Positions 40,805 to 49,595 of a stretch of 64,000 nucleotides of DNA are shown in pieces. Numbering within the stretch: the stretch's first letter is position 1; each line of letters begins with the position of its first letter. The DNA is from an uncultured Saprospiraceae bacterium (lineage in GTDB: Bacteria > Bacteroidota > Bacteroidia > Chitinophagales > Saprospiraceae), in contig CALFWO010000037.1 in assembly GCA_937928045.1 (NCBI GenBank), positions 1 to 64,000 on the forward strand, in the 5' to 3' direction. A model generated the notes under the pieces. That model worked only from the letters and a program-made list of their open reading frames with translations, made no database searches and was not told where the DNA came from. The translations under genes and the position numbers were made by a program.

Positions 40805-41182
40805 TTATTTCAATTCGATTTCAGCCCCTGCTTCTTCCAAAGCAGCTTTGATTTTTTCAGCTTCATCCTTAGGAACTGCCGCCTTAACAACGCAAGGTGC
40901 ACCGTCCACTAATTCTTTAGCTTCTTTCAAACCAAGTCCTAAAAGACCTTTAACTTCTTTTACAACTTTAAGTTTTCCTGAACCTGCAGAATTCATGAAT
41001 ACATCAAAATCTGTCTTTTCTGCAGCGCCAGCGTCTCCGCCACCAGCTCCAGGAGCAGCTACAGCTACAGCAGCAGCTGCAGGTTCGATACCATGCTCTT
41101 CTTTTAAGATATCTGCTAATTCTGTTACCTCTTTGATAGTAAGGCCAACTAATTGATCAGCAAGTGCTTTTAAATCTGCCAT
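40805..41182 (-). CDS. rplL: Ribosomal protein bL12 (L7/L12)
   Basis: 125 residues: an N-terminal dimerisation helix pair, an Ala/Gly/Pro hinge (about 35-52, [15 protein letters not shown]) and the C-terminal factor-binding domain with [20 protein letters not shown] and [15 protein letters not shown]. It forms the ribosomal stalk with uL10. Lies 69 bases downstream of rplJ. Confidence 0.99.
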   Translation of the reverse strand: MADLKALADQLVGLTIKEVTELADILKEEHGIEPAAAAVAVAAPGAGGGDAGAAEKTDFDVFMNSAGSGKLKVVKEVKGLLGLGLKEAKELVDGAPCVVKAAVPKDEAEKIKAALEEAGAEIELK

Positions 41183-41251
41183 ATTATATGGTTTTAATAA
41201 TTTTCAAAAATTGAATAACAAATATGCGTGAATGCTTGGAAGCCTAATTAA

Positions 41252-41782
41252 TTAACCTTCTCTATTCTCCAACGCTTTCAATAAACCTGTAACAGTAGTT
41301 TGTCCACTCTTAAGTGCACTAATAAGGTTCTTAGCTGGAGATTGCAACAATCCGATGATTTCACCGACCAACTCTTCTTTAGACTTCATCGAAGCCAAGA
41401 ACTTAAGTTTGTCATCACCAACATAAACTTCAGAGTCTATGTATGCTGCTTTTAAAGTAGGTTTTTCTTTTTCATCGCCTCTAAATTCTTTAAGAATCTT
41501 TGCAGGGCTGTTTGCTGCTTCTGTAAACAGAATAGCTGTTGGTCCTTTTAAAGAGTCATAAAGTTGAGCGAATCCTTTTTCTTCTGCAGCTGCTTCCATT
41601 GCCTTGATTGCAAGTGTGTTTTTCACAACTTTCATTTCAACGCCTTGTGCGAAGCACATGCTACGAAGTTTGTTTATGTCCTCCACAGAAAGTGAAGAAG
41701 AATCTGTAAGGTAGAAGAATTGAGAACTACCAAATTTCTCCTTCAATGATTCTATAGCGACTGCTTTTTCTGCTCTAGTCAT
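41252..41782 (-). CDS. rplJ: Ribosomal protein uL10
   Basis: 176 residues with MTRAEKAVAIESLKEKF at the start, VVKNTLAIKAM and the GPTAILF box. The base of the L7/L12 stalk. It follows rplA after 19 bases, so no separate L10 leader of the Escherichia coli kind is present in the gap. Confidence 0.98.
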   Translation of the reverse strand: MTRAEKAVAIESLKEKFGSSQFFYLTDSSSLSVEDINKLRSMCFAQGVEMKVVKNTLAIKAMEAAAEEKGFAQLYDSLKGPTAILFTEAANSPAKILKEFRGDEKEKPTLKAAYIDSEVYVGDDKLKFLASMKSKEELVGEIIGLLQSPAKNLISALKSGQTTVTGLLKALENREG

Positions 41783-41801
41783 CGTAAATTACTTTAATGG
41801 A

Positions 41802-42494
41802 TTATTTAATAGATCTTGGGTCTACCTTGATGCCAGGACTCATCGTACTAGCAACAGTTACAGACTTCATATAAATTCCTTTTGCTGAAGAAGGCTTCAT
41901 TTTCAACAATGTACCCAAGAATTCATTAGCATTATCTTTCAATTGTTCTGGTGTAAAAGACACCCGACCAATACCTGAATGAATAATACCGTACTTGTCT
42001 ACACGGAATGAAATTTTACCTTTCTTTACTTCAGTGACTGCAGCTCCAACATTTGGAGTAACAGTTCCTGTTTTAGGATTCGGCATTAAACCACGAGGTC
42101 CTAGGATTCTACCGATACGACCTACATGAGCCATAACGTTAGGTGTAGCAATTACTACATCTACATCCGTCCAACCACCTTGAACTTTTTTTACATACTC
42201 ATCCAAACCAACATGGTCTGCTCCTGCAGCCTTAGCTTCTTCTTCTTTGTCTGGAGTACATAATACAAGAACGGTTTTGGTTTTACCTGTTCCATGAGGT
42301 AGAGATACTGTACCTCTTAATGCTTGATCTGCTTTACGAGGATCGATTCCTAATCGAACATGAACATCAATCGAAGAATCAAACTTCGTTGTATTCACTT
42401 CCTTGACAAGCTTCATAGCCTCATCAAGAGGATATAATTTCTCAGCATCTACTTTGGCGAGAGCGGCTGCTCTCTTCTTTGATACTTTTGCCAT
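41802..42494 (-). CDS. rplA: Ribosomal protein uL1
   Basis: 230 residues with the family core [17 protein letters not shown], the [19 protein letters not shown] signature and the terminal [16 protein letters not shown]. It binds the L1 stalk of 23S rRNA and, in many bacteria, its own operon leader. It lies 65 bases after rplK. Confidence 0.99.
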   Translation of the reverse strand: MAKVSKKRAAALAKVDAEKLYPLDEAMKLVKEVNTTKFDSSIDVHVRLGIDPRKADQALRGTVSLPHGTGKTKTVLVLCTPDKEEEAKAAGADHVGLDEYVKKVQGGWTDVDVVIATPNVMAHVGRIGRILGPRGLMPNPKTGTVTPNVGAAVTEVKKGKISFRVDKYGIIHSGIGRVSFTPEQLKDNANEFLGTLLKMKPSSAKGIYMKSVTVASTMSPGIKVDPRSIK

Positions 42495-42559
42495 TTATAA
42501 AAAAATTTGAGGTAATAACATCCAGCTATTCACTAGACTCCCTTCGTTAAAAATATTGT

Positions 42560-43012
42560 TTATGCTTCTGCAGTTTCCCAAGGAGGAGTGCCTTTAACGA
42601 CCAACCCCATACTTCGAGCAGTTCCAGCAACCATTTTCATTCCTGATTCTACTTTATGAGCATTCAAATCTTCCATCTTATTTTCAGCGATAGCACGAAT
42701 TTGATCCCATGTTACAGTTCCTACCTTATCACGGTTTGGTACTGAAGAACCCTTTTTCTTCTTAGAAGCCTCTAACAACTGAACAGCTGCTGGAGGAGTC
42801 TTAATAATGAAAGAAAAAGACTTGTCAGTATATACAGTAATTACGACAGGAAGTACTTTCCCTGCTTGGTCCTGAGTAGCTGCATTAAAACGCTTACAAA
42901 ACTCCATGATGTTGACGCCCTTTGCACCAAGTGCTGGTCCAACTGGAGGAGCAGGATTTGCGGCTCCGCCTCTAACTTGAAGCTTAATAAAACCACCTAT
43001 TTCTTTTGCCAT
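42560..43012 (-). CDS. rplK: Ribosomal protein uL11
   Basis: 150 residues with [19 protein letters not shown] near the start and the C-terminal [18 protein letters not shown]. Part of the GTPase-associated centre. The first ribosomal gene of the rplKAJL set, preceded by a structured leader (43034-43072). Confidence 0.99.
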   Translation of the reverse strand: MAKEIGGFIKLQVRGGAANPAPPVGPALGAKGVNIMEFCKRFNAATQDQAGKVLPVVITVYTDKSFSFIIKTPPAAVQLLEASKKKKGSSVPNRDKVGTVTWDQIRAIAENKMEDLNAHKVESGMKMVAGTARSMGLVVKGTPPWETAEA

Positions 43013-43033
43013 GATCTAAATCTAGTTACAGCT

Positions 43034-43072
43034 TTTAGCCCCAGGGAAGCACGAAAAATCGCAGCGGCTAAA
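43034..43072 (-). promoter_or_regulatory. Candidate structured leader of rplK-rplA (possible L1 site)
   Basis: On the minus strand TTTAGCC pairs with GGCTAAA, enclosing a second short stem (GCGA / TCGT) and an asymmetric internal loop. It ends 21 bases before the rplK ATG. In other bacteria L1 represses this pair by binding a two-helix leader with an asymmetric loop at the same place. Equivalence here is inference. Confidence 0.4.
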
Positions 43073-43111
43073 TTGCATGATTAAAAAGTTAAAATTCGTA
43101 AGGTTGATTTC

Positions 43112-43678
43112 CTAGGCATTTTTCTCCACTTGCATGAAGTTCAATTCTACCTCGGTTCCTCGACCAAATATTTTTACAATTACTTTTAATTTCTTTTTCT
43201 CTTCGTTCACTTCCTGAATATCTCCGACGAATTCGTTAAACGGTCCGTCAATAATTTTCACCGTTTCACCAATGATGAATGGTTCGATCATTGCTTCAGA
43301 AAGATCCTTATTATCGTCCACTTTACCGAGCATTCTATTTGCTTCAGACTGCTGCATAGGTATCGGATTCGATTTACCTAGGAAGTGAATCACATTGGGA
43401 ATATTAGCTATTGCAGTTACCATTTCTCCAGTAAATTTAGCTGGATCGGCTTCTACTAAGATATATCCAGGAAGAATATTTCTTTCCAAGATTACTTTTT
43501 TCCCGTTTCTTATTTTGTACACTTTCTCAGAAGGAACTAAAATCTGAGTAACGTAGTCCTTCCAATTTTTACGTTGAATTTCTAATTCAATTCGCTCCTT
43601 GATTTTCTTCTCCTTTCCGCTAATTACACGTAAAGAATACCATTTCAAGTTTGTCTGTACTTCTTCTGTTTCTGACAT
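43112..43678 (-). CDS. nusG: Transcription factor NusG
   Basis: 188 residues. The NGN domain (about 10-120) opens with KWYSLRVISGKEKKIKERIE and includes LPGYILVEA. The C-terminal KOW domain contains IDGPFNEFVGDIQEVNEEKK. It modulates elongation and couples RNA polymerase to ribosomes. It follows secE after 38 bases in the usual secE-nusG-rplK order. Confidence 0.98.
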   Translation of the reverse strand: MSETEEVQTNLKWYSLRVISGKEKKIKERIELEIQRKNWKDYVTQILVPSEKVYKIRNGKKVILERNILPGYILVEADPAKFTGEMVTAIANIPNVIHFLGKSNPIPMQQSEANRMLGKVDDNKDLSEAMIEPFIIGETVKIIDGPFNEFVGDIQEVNEEKKKLKVIVKIFGRGTEVELNFMQVEKNA

Positions 43679-43716
43679 TTTATTGGAGGATTAAGTCATT
43701 ATAAACTAGAAATATC

Positions 43717-43905
43717 CTAACTAGGATAGACTAAACTGAGTAATTGTTTAGAAATTACATCCATACCGAAAATCAATAGCGCCAGAATAACTGACCCCAC
43801 AATAACCAGTGTGGTACTACTTTGTAAATTAGCCCATGTAGGCCAAGTTACTTTATTTAGTAGCTCGTTGTAACTTTCTTTAATGTAGAGAACCATTTTA
43901 TCCAT
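43717..43905 (-). CDS. secE: Preprotein translocase subunit SecE
   Basis: 62 residues with one membrane segment (about 30-50) and the amphipathic lead helix YIKESYNELLNKVTWPTW typical of SecE. It stabilises SecY in the inner membrane. An ATG at 43896 (MVLYIKESYNEL) is an equally good start, three codons downstream. It follows tRNA-Trp on the same strand. Confidence 0.95.
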   Translation of the reverse strand: MDKMVLYIKESYNELLNKVTWPTWANLQSSTTLVIVGSVILALLIFGMDVISKQLLSLVYPS

Positions 43906-43950
43906 AATAATAATTTTTGATTCGTCCCTTGTTCTTTGTCCCTTGCTTTG

Positions 43951-44023
43951 CGCGAGCAGTAGGAATCGAACCCACAGCCTTCGGTTTTGGAGACCGATGC
44001 TCTACCAATTGAGCTATACTCGC
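43951..44023 (-). tRNA. tRNA-Trp (CCA)
   Basis: Full cloverleaf: acceptor GCGAGTA / TGCTCGC, D-arm AGCTCAATTGGTAGAGC, anticodon stem TCGGT / ACCGA with loop CTCCAAA, T-arm GTGGGTTCGATTCCTAC. The CCA end is not encoded. It lies between tuf and secE. Confidence 0.97.
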
Positions 44024-44051
44024 AAAATAAATTGCTCTTTCTTTTTAAAAC

Positions 44052-44095
44052 AGACAAACCTGCCAGTCATTCCAAGGGAAAACCGGCAGGTGTCT
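44052..44095 (-). terminator. Hairpin between tuf and tRNA-Trp, possible attenuator
   Basis: A 10-base stem (ACCTGCCGGT / ACTGGCAGGT, one G-U) with a further GAC/GTC extension. It is followed on the minus strand by a broken T-run (TTTGTCTGTTTT). It may partly end tuf transcripts or protect their 3' end while allowing read-through to tRNA-Trp and secE. Confidence 0.5.
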
Positions 44096-44140
44096 TTATG
44101 TTTTACAAGATTAATTTTAATTAATCTCGGTTAGTTCATC

Positions 44141-45337
44141 TTAAGCGATGATCTCAGTAACTTGACCAGCTCCAACGGTACGTCCACCTTCACGAATTGC
44201 GAAACGAAGACCTTTTTCCATTGCGATAGTGTTGATCAATTTAACTTCCAATGCTACGTTATCACCAGGCATTACCATTTCTACTCCACCAGGAAGTTGG
44301 CAATCTCCAGTTACATCTGTAGTTCTGAAGTAAAACTGAGGGCGGTATCCGTTGAAAAATGGAGTGTGACGTCCACCTTCATCTTTTGAAAGCACATATA
44401 CCTCAGCTTTGAAGTGTTTATGAGGCTTCACAGAACCCGGCTTACAAATAACCATTCCTCTTTTGATAGCTTCTTTCTCAATTCCTCTCAAAAGGATACC
44501 AGCGTTATCACCAGCTTCTCCTCTCGTAAGAATCTTACGGAACATCTCAACTCCAGTAACAACTGAAGTAAGTGGCTTATCGTCGTCGCCCATCATTCCT
44601 ACGATCTCAACAGGATCAGAAGTGTTGATTACTCCTCTTTCAATTCTACCTGTAGCAACAGTACCACGACCAGTAATAGAGAATACATCTTCAATAGGCA
44701 TCAAGAAAGGCTGATCGATCAATCTTTCTGGCTCCTTAATATCAGCATCAACTGCGGCCATCAAATCTTTAATTGCTTGTACTGCTGAAGCTTCTCCTTC
44801 AAGAGCTTTAAGCGCAGATCCCTGAATGATAGAAGCATTGTCTCCATCAAATTCGTATTGATCTAACAATTCACGAACTTCCATTTCAACTAGTTCCAAC
44901 ATTTCTTCATCATCAACAAGATCAACCTTGTTCATGAAAACTACGATACCAGGAACTCCTACCTGACGTGCAAGAAGAATGTGTTCTCTAGTTTGAGGCA
45001 TAGGTCCGTCAGTAGCTGCAACTACCAAAATAGCACCGTCCATTTGGGCAGCACCCGTTACCATGTTCTTTACATAATCTGCGTGACCAGGACAATCTAC
45101 GTGAGCGTAGTGTCTGTTCTCAGTTTGATATTCAACGTGAGCAGTATTAATAGTAATACCACGCTCTTTTTCTTCCGGAGCAGCATCAATAGATGAATAA
45201 TCTTGCTTTTCTGCAAGTCCGTCTGCCGCTAGAACATTAGTGATGGCTGCAGTCAGGGTTGTTTTCCCGTGATCTACGTGACCAATGGTACCAATATTTA
45301 AATGCGGCTTACTCCGATCAAAGGTTTCTTTTGCCAT
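44141..45337 (-). CDS. tuf: Elongation factor Tu
   Basis: 398 residues with the GTPase boxes [13 protein letters not shown] and NKVD, plus the barrel domains 2 and 3 ending in [14 protein letters not shown]. It delivers aminoacyl-tRNA to the ribosome. Embedded in the tRNA cluster between tRNA-Thr(GGT) and tRNA-Trp, an arrangement known in Bacteroidota and other bacteria. It is the only tuf copy in the window. Confidence 0.99.
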   Translation of the reverse strand: MAKETFDRSKPHLNIGTIGHVDHGKTTLTAAITNVLAADGLAEKQDYSSIDAAPEEKERGITINTAHVEYQTENRHYAHVDCPGHADYVKNMVTGAAQMDGAILVVAATDGPMPQTREHILLARQVGVPGIVVFMNKVDLVDDEEMLELVEMEVRELLDQYEFDGDNASIIQGSALKALEGEASAVQAIKDLMAAVDADIKEPERLIDQPFLMPIEDVFSITGRGTVATGRIERGVINTSDPVEIVGMMGDDDKPLTSVVTGVEMFRKILTRGEAGDNAGILLRGIEKEAIKRGMVICKPGSVKPHKHFKAEVYVLSKDEGGRHTPFFNGYRPQFYFRTTDVTGDCQLPGGVEMVMPGDNVALEVKLINTIAMEKGLRFAIREGGRTVGAGQVTEIIA

Positions 45338-45387
45338 CAGTAAGGATTTTTATAATAAAAGTTTAATAATAAATTCAAATTCATTTG

Positions 45388-45459
<72 letters not shown>

Positions 45460-45511
45460 ATTGCGAGGAAAAATCCCCATGGTAATTAAGTGACACCTAA
45501 ATTAAAAACTT

Positions 45512-45540
45512 AGGGAACCTTCGGATTTCCGAAGGGCCCT
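45512..45540 (-). terminator. Hairpin between tRNA-Gly and tRNA-Thr(GGT)
   Basis: AGGG-CC-CTTCGGA / TCCGAAG-GTT-CCCT on the minus strand, followed by AAGTTTTTAATTT. It looks like a weak intrinsic terminator or a processing hairpin within the tRNA-tuf transcript. Confidence 0.45.
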
Positions 45541-45547
45541 AACTTAG

Positions 45548-45620
45548 AGCGGGCGAAGAGACTCGAACCCTCGACCCTCAGCTTGGAAGGCTGATGCTCT
45601 ACCAACTGAGCTACGCCCGC
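45548..45620 (-). tRNA. tRNA-Gly (TCC)
   Basis: Cloverleaf with acceptor GCGGGCG / CGCCCGC, anticodon stem TCAGC / GCTGA and loop CTTCCAA (anticodon TCC), T-arm GAGGGTTCGAGTCTCTT. Confidence 0.97.
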
Positions 45621-45775
45621 AATAAACAGGTTGATTAAAAGTGTTTGATAAATCAAGTAACGGAGCTTCCAATCTCCATTCACTTTATGAAATCTTCCTT
45701 TTCGTTTTTCTTTATATTTACTGATAGCTTTCTATCAGAGCTATTGAATTTTACCCACTGCGTTAAAAAACATTG

Positions 45776-45858
45776 TGGGGGTGGTAGGATTCGAACCTAC
45801 TCAGTCGTAGACAACAGATTTACAGTCTGCCCCGGCTCTCCAACTCCGGCGCACCCCC
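45776..45858 (-). tRNA. tRNA-Tyr (GTA)
   Basis: 83-base class II tRNA with a long variable arm. Acceptor GGGGGTG / CACCCCC, anticodon loop TGTAAAT (anticodon GTA), T-arm GTAGGTTCGAATCCTAC. Confidence 0.96.
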
Positions 45859-45917
45859 TAAGTGGGCACTTATGTGCTTGAAAATCTATTTGAAAACCAA
45901 GTGGTCCAATAAATTGG

Positions 45918-45991
45918 AGCCAGTGGAGGGATTCGAACCCCCGACATGCTGATTACAAATCAGCTGCTCTGGCCAACTGAGCTACACTGGC
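45918..45991 (-). tRNA. tRNA-Thr (TGT)
   Basis: Cloverleaf with acceptor GCCAGTG / CACTGGC, anticodon stem GCTGA / TCAGC and loop TTTGTAA (anticodon TGT), T-arm GGGGGTTCGAATCCCTC. First gene of the tRNA-tuf-secE transcript. Confidence 0.97.
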
Positions 45992-46303
45992 ATTTTATAG
46001 AACATGCCTATATTCTAACGATGATTCTATTAAAAGTTCTGATTTTCATCAAAAGAAATAGAAATATCCGATTTCTTACTTTTTGTAAAATCGTCTCGCA
46101 CTTCAATAAACTCAATATTAGAGGAAAAAATCATTGACAATCAAGACAACAATTCAACATCTACAATTCGTATTTATCGAGTACAAAATACTGACAACCA
46201 AAGGTTTCCAAAGATCAATTCGATTTTGGTTACACATATTAAATTTCAACAATATAAACTGGTCACTTTTGACCATTTTTAGGCATCTTTTCAAATGCGA
46301 CTG
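45992..46303 (-). other. Leader of the tRNA-tuf operon, nothing else seen
   Basis: About 310 AT-rich bases between the predicted promoter and tRNA-Thr(TGT). I see no ORF worth calling, no tRNA-like fold and no strong hairpin. Confidence 0.5.
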
Positions 46304-46311
46304 CAAAGATA
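46304..46311 (-). promoter_or_regulatory. -7 box of the tRNA-tuf-secE-nusG operon
   Basis: TATCTTTG followed by CAGTC on the minus strand is an exact TAnnTTTG box, very like the der box (TACTTTTG then CAGCC). No TTG was found at the -33 distance. Transcription would start near 46297. Confidence 0.5.
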
Positions 46312-46437
46312 CAGTTTTTGATTAAAAAGAAAATAGTTTGGCGAAAATTTAAGCAGTATTTTTTGAAATAAATTCTTAAAAAGAAGCTCATTGAAATTCA
46401 TCTGGTTCACAACTCATTGATTAGAGCCTTAATAAGT

Positions 46438-46471
46438 AAAAAGCCCCGCAATATTAAATGCGAGGCTTTTT
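46438..46471 (-). terminator. Intrinsic terminator after hpf
   Basis: AAAAAGCCTCGCA / TGCGGGGCTTTTT on the minus strand, with an eight-base loop and a terminal T-run, starting about eight bases after the hpf stop. It separates hpf from the tRNA-tuf promoter. Confidence 0.88.
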
Positions 46472-46478
46472 AAATTTC

Positions 46479-46781
46479 TTAGCTTTTGGAGCGGTTTCGT
46501 TCTTTATATTTTATAAGTTGCCGTTTCAAGGTTGCTACGGCACTATCTACGGATGCTTCAAATGAAATAGCATCTTGCTTTACAAATAAAACTGACCCTG
46601 GTAGGTTTATTTTAATTTCCGCAATCTTGCTTTTTATTTGTCCTGAATTCTCTAATTTGAGAATGACTTCTGCACTTAGAATGCGGTCGAAAAACTGATT
46701 TAACTTCTCTAATTTCTTTTCAATGAAAATCAACAATTTTTTGTCTGCTGAGAAATGAACGGCTTGCGTTTGTATCGTCAT
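46479..46781 (-). CDS. hpf: Ribosome hibernation promoting factor, short form
   Basis: 100 residues of the HPF/RaiA family, without the C-terminal dimerisation domain of long HPF. The fold is seen in VHFSADKKLLIFIEKKLEKL, the central KIAEIKINLPG strand and DSAVATLKRQLIKYKERN. It binds the 30S decoding centre and preserves idle ribosomes. It follows xerC after 61 bases on the same strand. Confidence 0.9.
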   Translation of the reverse strand: MTIQTQAVHFSADKKLLIFIEKKLEKLNQFFDRILSAEVILKLENSGQIKSKIAEIKINLPGSVLFVKQDAISFEASVDSAVATLKRQLIKYKERNRSKS

Positions 46782-46842
46782 TAGATATTTTATTTAGAGG
46801 TTAGTAATTATTATTAAGTAATCTTGTTAAATAGGCATTTGT

Positions 46843-47730
46843 TTATTGCTCAGCTTTAGGATGAGCATTTTGGTATACTTTAATCAATTGTTCTATCGAA
46901 TTGTGAGTATAAACTTGGGTTGCTGCCAATGAGGCATGTCCCAATAACTCTTTAATAGCGTTTAAATCAGCTCCCTTATTGGCCAAATGTGTGGCAAAAG
47001 TGTGTCTCATTACATGAGGACTTTTCTTCTCAAGCGTCGGAACTGCTCTCAAATACTTGTTAACCAAGTTGTAGAGGAACTTTGGATATAAAGCAGCACC
47101 TTTATTAGTTAGAAACAATTTTTCTTCTAACGAATCGGTCCACTCTTCTTTCCTCTTACCAATATACTCCTTCAAAACCTCTGCCATATTAGAAGCAAGA
47201 GGAATTAATCGTTCCTTATTTCCTTTCCCTAACACTTTTAAGGTGTTCTGATGAAAATTGACGTCGCTTACTTTTAATCCAATCAACTCTGCCCTTCTTA
47301 ATCCTTGATTATACATCAACTCCATGATCACTCTATCTCGCTCTCCGGCAAAGTCATCAGCAAAATGTTCCTTTTTCAAAACATTGACCATATCCGCTTC
47401 TTGAACAAAAACAGGCAATTTCTTCCCTGTCTTTGGAGCTACAATCTTTTTCATTGGATTGATCTTAAGCCCTCTTTTCTGCCAGAATTTAAAAAAGCTT
47501 CTCAGACAGGACAATTTTCGATTAATAGATTTATTGGAAATATTATCTTTCATCAGCGCTACGATCCAAGACCGTATGTGATAATGTCGAATAGCCTCTG
47601 TATCTTGAATTTGGTACTGTTCACAAAGAAAATCGTCAAACTGGTTTAAATCTCTGGAATAGGCTACCAGTGTGTTCGGAGAGAACCTCTTTTCATGTTC
47701 GAGATATGTAAAAAATTCTTTGTGCTTCAT
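46843..47730 (-). CDS. xerC: Tyrosine recombinase XerC
   Basis: 295 residues from the ATG at 47730. A TTG at 47742 is in frame but adds only four residues and is less likely. The N-terminal SAM-like core-binding domain (YLEHEKRFSPNTLVAYSRDL) is followed by the catalytic domain: R in GLRRAELIGL, K in LGKGNKERLIPL, H-x-x-R in SPHVMRHTFATHL, H in LLGHASL and the nucleophile Y in TQVYTH. It resolves chromosome dimers at dif with XerD. It is a chromosomal housekeeping copy, next to hpf, with no mobile-element signs. Confidence 0.93.
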   Translation of the reverse strand: MKHKEFFTYLEHEKRFSPNTLVAYSRDLNQFDDFLCEQYQIQDTEAIRHYHIRSWIVALMKDNISNKSINRKLSCLRSFFKFWQKRGLKINPMKKIVAPKTGKKLPVFVQEADMVNVLKKEHFADDFAGERDRVIMELMYNQGLRRAELIGLKVSDVNFHQNTLKVLGKGNKERLIPLASNMAEVLKEYIGKRKEEWTDSLEEKLFLTNKGAALYPKFLYNLVNKYLRAVPTLEKKSPHVMRHTFATHLANKGADLNAIKELLGHASLAATQVYTHNSIEQLIKVYQNAHPKAEQ

Positions 47731-47758
47731 TAATAAGTCCAAGAGACGTTACACGAGT

Positions 47759-47787
47759 AATATAGTGAGGCTCATTTTAAATGTCAA
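47759..47787 (-). promoter_or_regulatory. Sigma70-like promoter upstream of xerC
   Basis: On the minus strand TTGACA (47787-47782), exactly 17 bases, then TATATT (47764-47759). Transcription would start near 47751, about 20 bases before the xerC ATG. The TTG and TA also fit the Bacteroidota pattern loosely (TATATTAC for TAnnTTTG). Confidence 0.5.
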
Positions 47788-47881
47788 GACAATCGATGTT
47801 AAATTGACCAATTATTCGACCAAACAACATAGAATTCGTTAAACAAGGGATCTCCGTTCAGAAAATTACGTAAAAAAGAAA

Positions 47882-48337
47882 ATGAAAAAATCCAGACCAT
47901 CAAATCAGTTCATCAAATCCCCTCAGTATAGAGGAGGTTTATCGGCCATGCGGAAGTTTATTTCAGAAAACTTAAATTATCCTGAGCAAGCCAAAGTTGA
48001 AAAGATCAATGGATCCGTATATATCAGATATGAAGTCAACAATAAAGGCAAAGTGGTTGACACCAAGGTTATTAGTGGGTTAGGCTATGGATGCAACGAA
48101 GAAGCAGAACGCGTTGTAAGATTATTAGAATTTGATGTAGAAAAGGTTCGAAAACTAAGAGTTACACATCACAAAAAGATCAGAGTTTGGTTTAAATATC
48201 AAGAACAAGTGAAAAAAGTTAAGAATATATCTAAAACAATTATTCACTACGACATGAAGCCAAGTAAAAAAAACGGTTCAAAAGAGACTGGCAACAACTC
48301 GAACAACAGGGGCTATTCTTATACCATTAAATTCTAA
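47882..48337 (+). CDS. TonB C-terminal-domain protein without membrane anchor
   Basis: 151 residues. Residues about 14-105 match the TonB C-terminal fold: PQYRGGLSAMRKFISENLNY, GSVYIRYEVNNKGKVVDTKV and GCNEEAERVVRLL. Normal TonB proteins have an N-terminal membrane helix and a Pro-rich linker; here the protein starts directly at the domain, with a basic N-terminus (MKKSRPSNQF). The tail is Lys/Asn-rich. No upstream in-frame extension with a helix is present, because an AT-rich intergenic region precedes the ATG. Its stop overlaps the convergent carboxypeptidase gene by four bases. Whether it is cytosolic is inference. Confidence 0.8.
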   Translation: MKKSRPSNQFIKSPQYRGGLSAMRKFISENLNYPEQAKVEKINGSVYIRYEVNNKGKVVDTKVISGLGYGCNEEAERVVRLLEFDVEKVRKLRVTHHKKIRVWFKYQEQVKKVKNISKTIIHYDMKPSKKNGSKETGNNSNNRGYSYTIKF

Positions 48338-49590
48338 TCTCGAAAAACCAACATTTTCATCATCTCTTTTGCCGCGACCTCACCTTTAGCTTTGATAAAG
48401 TCCCTGGGAGTCTCATCCCCTACCTCGTAAGTAATGCCTTCTGCATTAAATTGCAAGAAAAACCAACCTTTGGATATGGGCTTAGTTAGACTAGATGGTG
48501 CATCCCTTGGTGTGTATTCACCTTCAAAAGCTTGAGCGATTCCATCTATCCAATAATCTTTGAACCCTTTTAGATCGTGATCCAAATCTTCTGATAAAGT
48601 ATAGTAAACATCCTTTTGTGTAGAGTGAAAATCAAGGCCAATCAAAACATCGTTCTTAAATTTATTCGTTTGCTCAACCATATATTCTGTCGCCTGTTTT
48701 ATTTCAGGCTGATGATAAAATGACCAATCTCTGTTCAAATCGATACCCCCAGCGCTATGTCGCCAGTGACCCAAATCAACTCCATCAGGGTTAATGATGG
48801 GCATTACGATCGTTCTGTACTTTTGTCTATACGATTTACTAAGTTCGGTATCTTCTAATAAAACATCGACAAACGCTTGCATGGCGAAATATCCCGTTAA
48901 CTCTGGTGGATGTTGACGGCTGATTATTATTATGCAATCTTTACCTTTTTTTTCTCCTTCATAAATATCTAATACTGGCAAATTTCTACCAAGCCTTGAC
49001 TTGCCAAAAGAACCCATCTTAACAAATGACTTCTCAGCTCTTTTAGCAGACCATGCTTCTACATCGGAAGATGTGTTTAATTCTTGAGCACAAACGAACA
49101 ATGGAGTTGTTCCAGTTTTTAAAGAAAAAGTACAGTTGGTTTTATCTTCATTGACACTAAATTCATCTTCAGTCAGAGCGGTCCAAGTGGTTCGATCTGT
49201 ACTTAACTTAGGAATGTATCTATGATTATATTCAGGATAATTCAGAATGACATTTACAGTTGTATCTTTTTCAGTCCAAATTTTAAAAGCAAAATATGCT
49301 GAATTATTTATTGGCGTATTCTCTGCCGTAATGGTGATAACAACATTTCCATTTTCATCGATCTTACAATCATTAACTCTTGCTCCATCAAATTCATTGG
49401 TAACAGCAATTCCTTTGCTTGGGAAATTATAGGTCTTTTTAGTTTGCTGTTCGATTGGTTTCGTGGTGGTATCAACAGGAACTGGAAACGGATAAGACAC
49501 ATGTTTTTTCCAAGGACCGCATGCTACTAAAAACATAGAAACAAAAATCAAGAATATGTAGTTTGCAAAGTTCTTATTCAGTGTATTCAT
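48334..49590 (-). CDS. M14 family zinc carboxypeptidase, lipoprotein
   Basis: 418 residues. The signal peptide ends in LVAC (C24), so a lipid anchor is likely. An N-terminal beta-sandwich (about 50-190) precedes the M14 domain: zinc ligands H227 and E230 in HPPELTG and H322 in LDFHST, substrate-binding NR in GGIDLNRDW, and the catalytic Glu E389 in ITYEVGDET. The enzyme removes C-terminal or similar residues from peptides. It starts five bases after the stop of the FG-GAP/UnbV gene, so the two are co-transcribed, which ties peptide cleavage to the SusC/SusD locus upstream. Confidence 0.9.
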   Translation of the reverse strand: MNTLNKNFANYIFLIFVSMFLVACGPWKKHVSYPFPVPVDTTTKPIEQQTKKTYNFPSKGIAVTNEFDGARVNDCKIDENGNVVITITAENTPINNSAYFAFKIWTEKDTTVNVILNYPEYNHRYIPKLSTDRTTWTALTEDEFSVNEDKTNCTFSLKTGTTPLFVCAQELNTSSDVEAWSAKRAEKSFVKMGSFGKSRLGRNLPVLDIYEGEKKGKDCIIIISRQHPPELTGYFAMQAFVDVLLEDTELSKSYRQKYRTIVMPIINPDGVDLGHWRHSAGGIDLNRDWSFYHQPEIKQATEYMVEQTNKFKNDVLIGLDFHSTQKDVYYTLSEDLDHDLKGFKDYWIDGIAQAFEGEYTPRDAPSSLTKPISKGWFFLQFNAEGITYEVGDETPRDFIKAKGEVAAKEMMKMLVFRD

Positions 49591-49595
49591 TTCTT

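Noticed and set aside
46843-47730. Tyrosine recombinase as a sign of an integrated element
   Set aside because: The protein looks like housekeeping XerC and has no attachment repeats or cargo genes around it; the nearby tRNA genes are intact.
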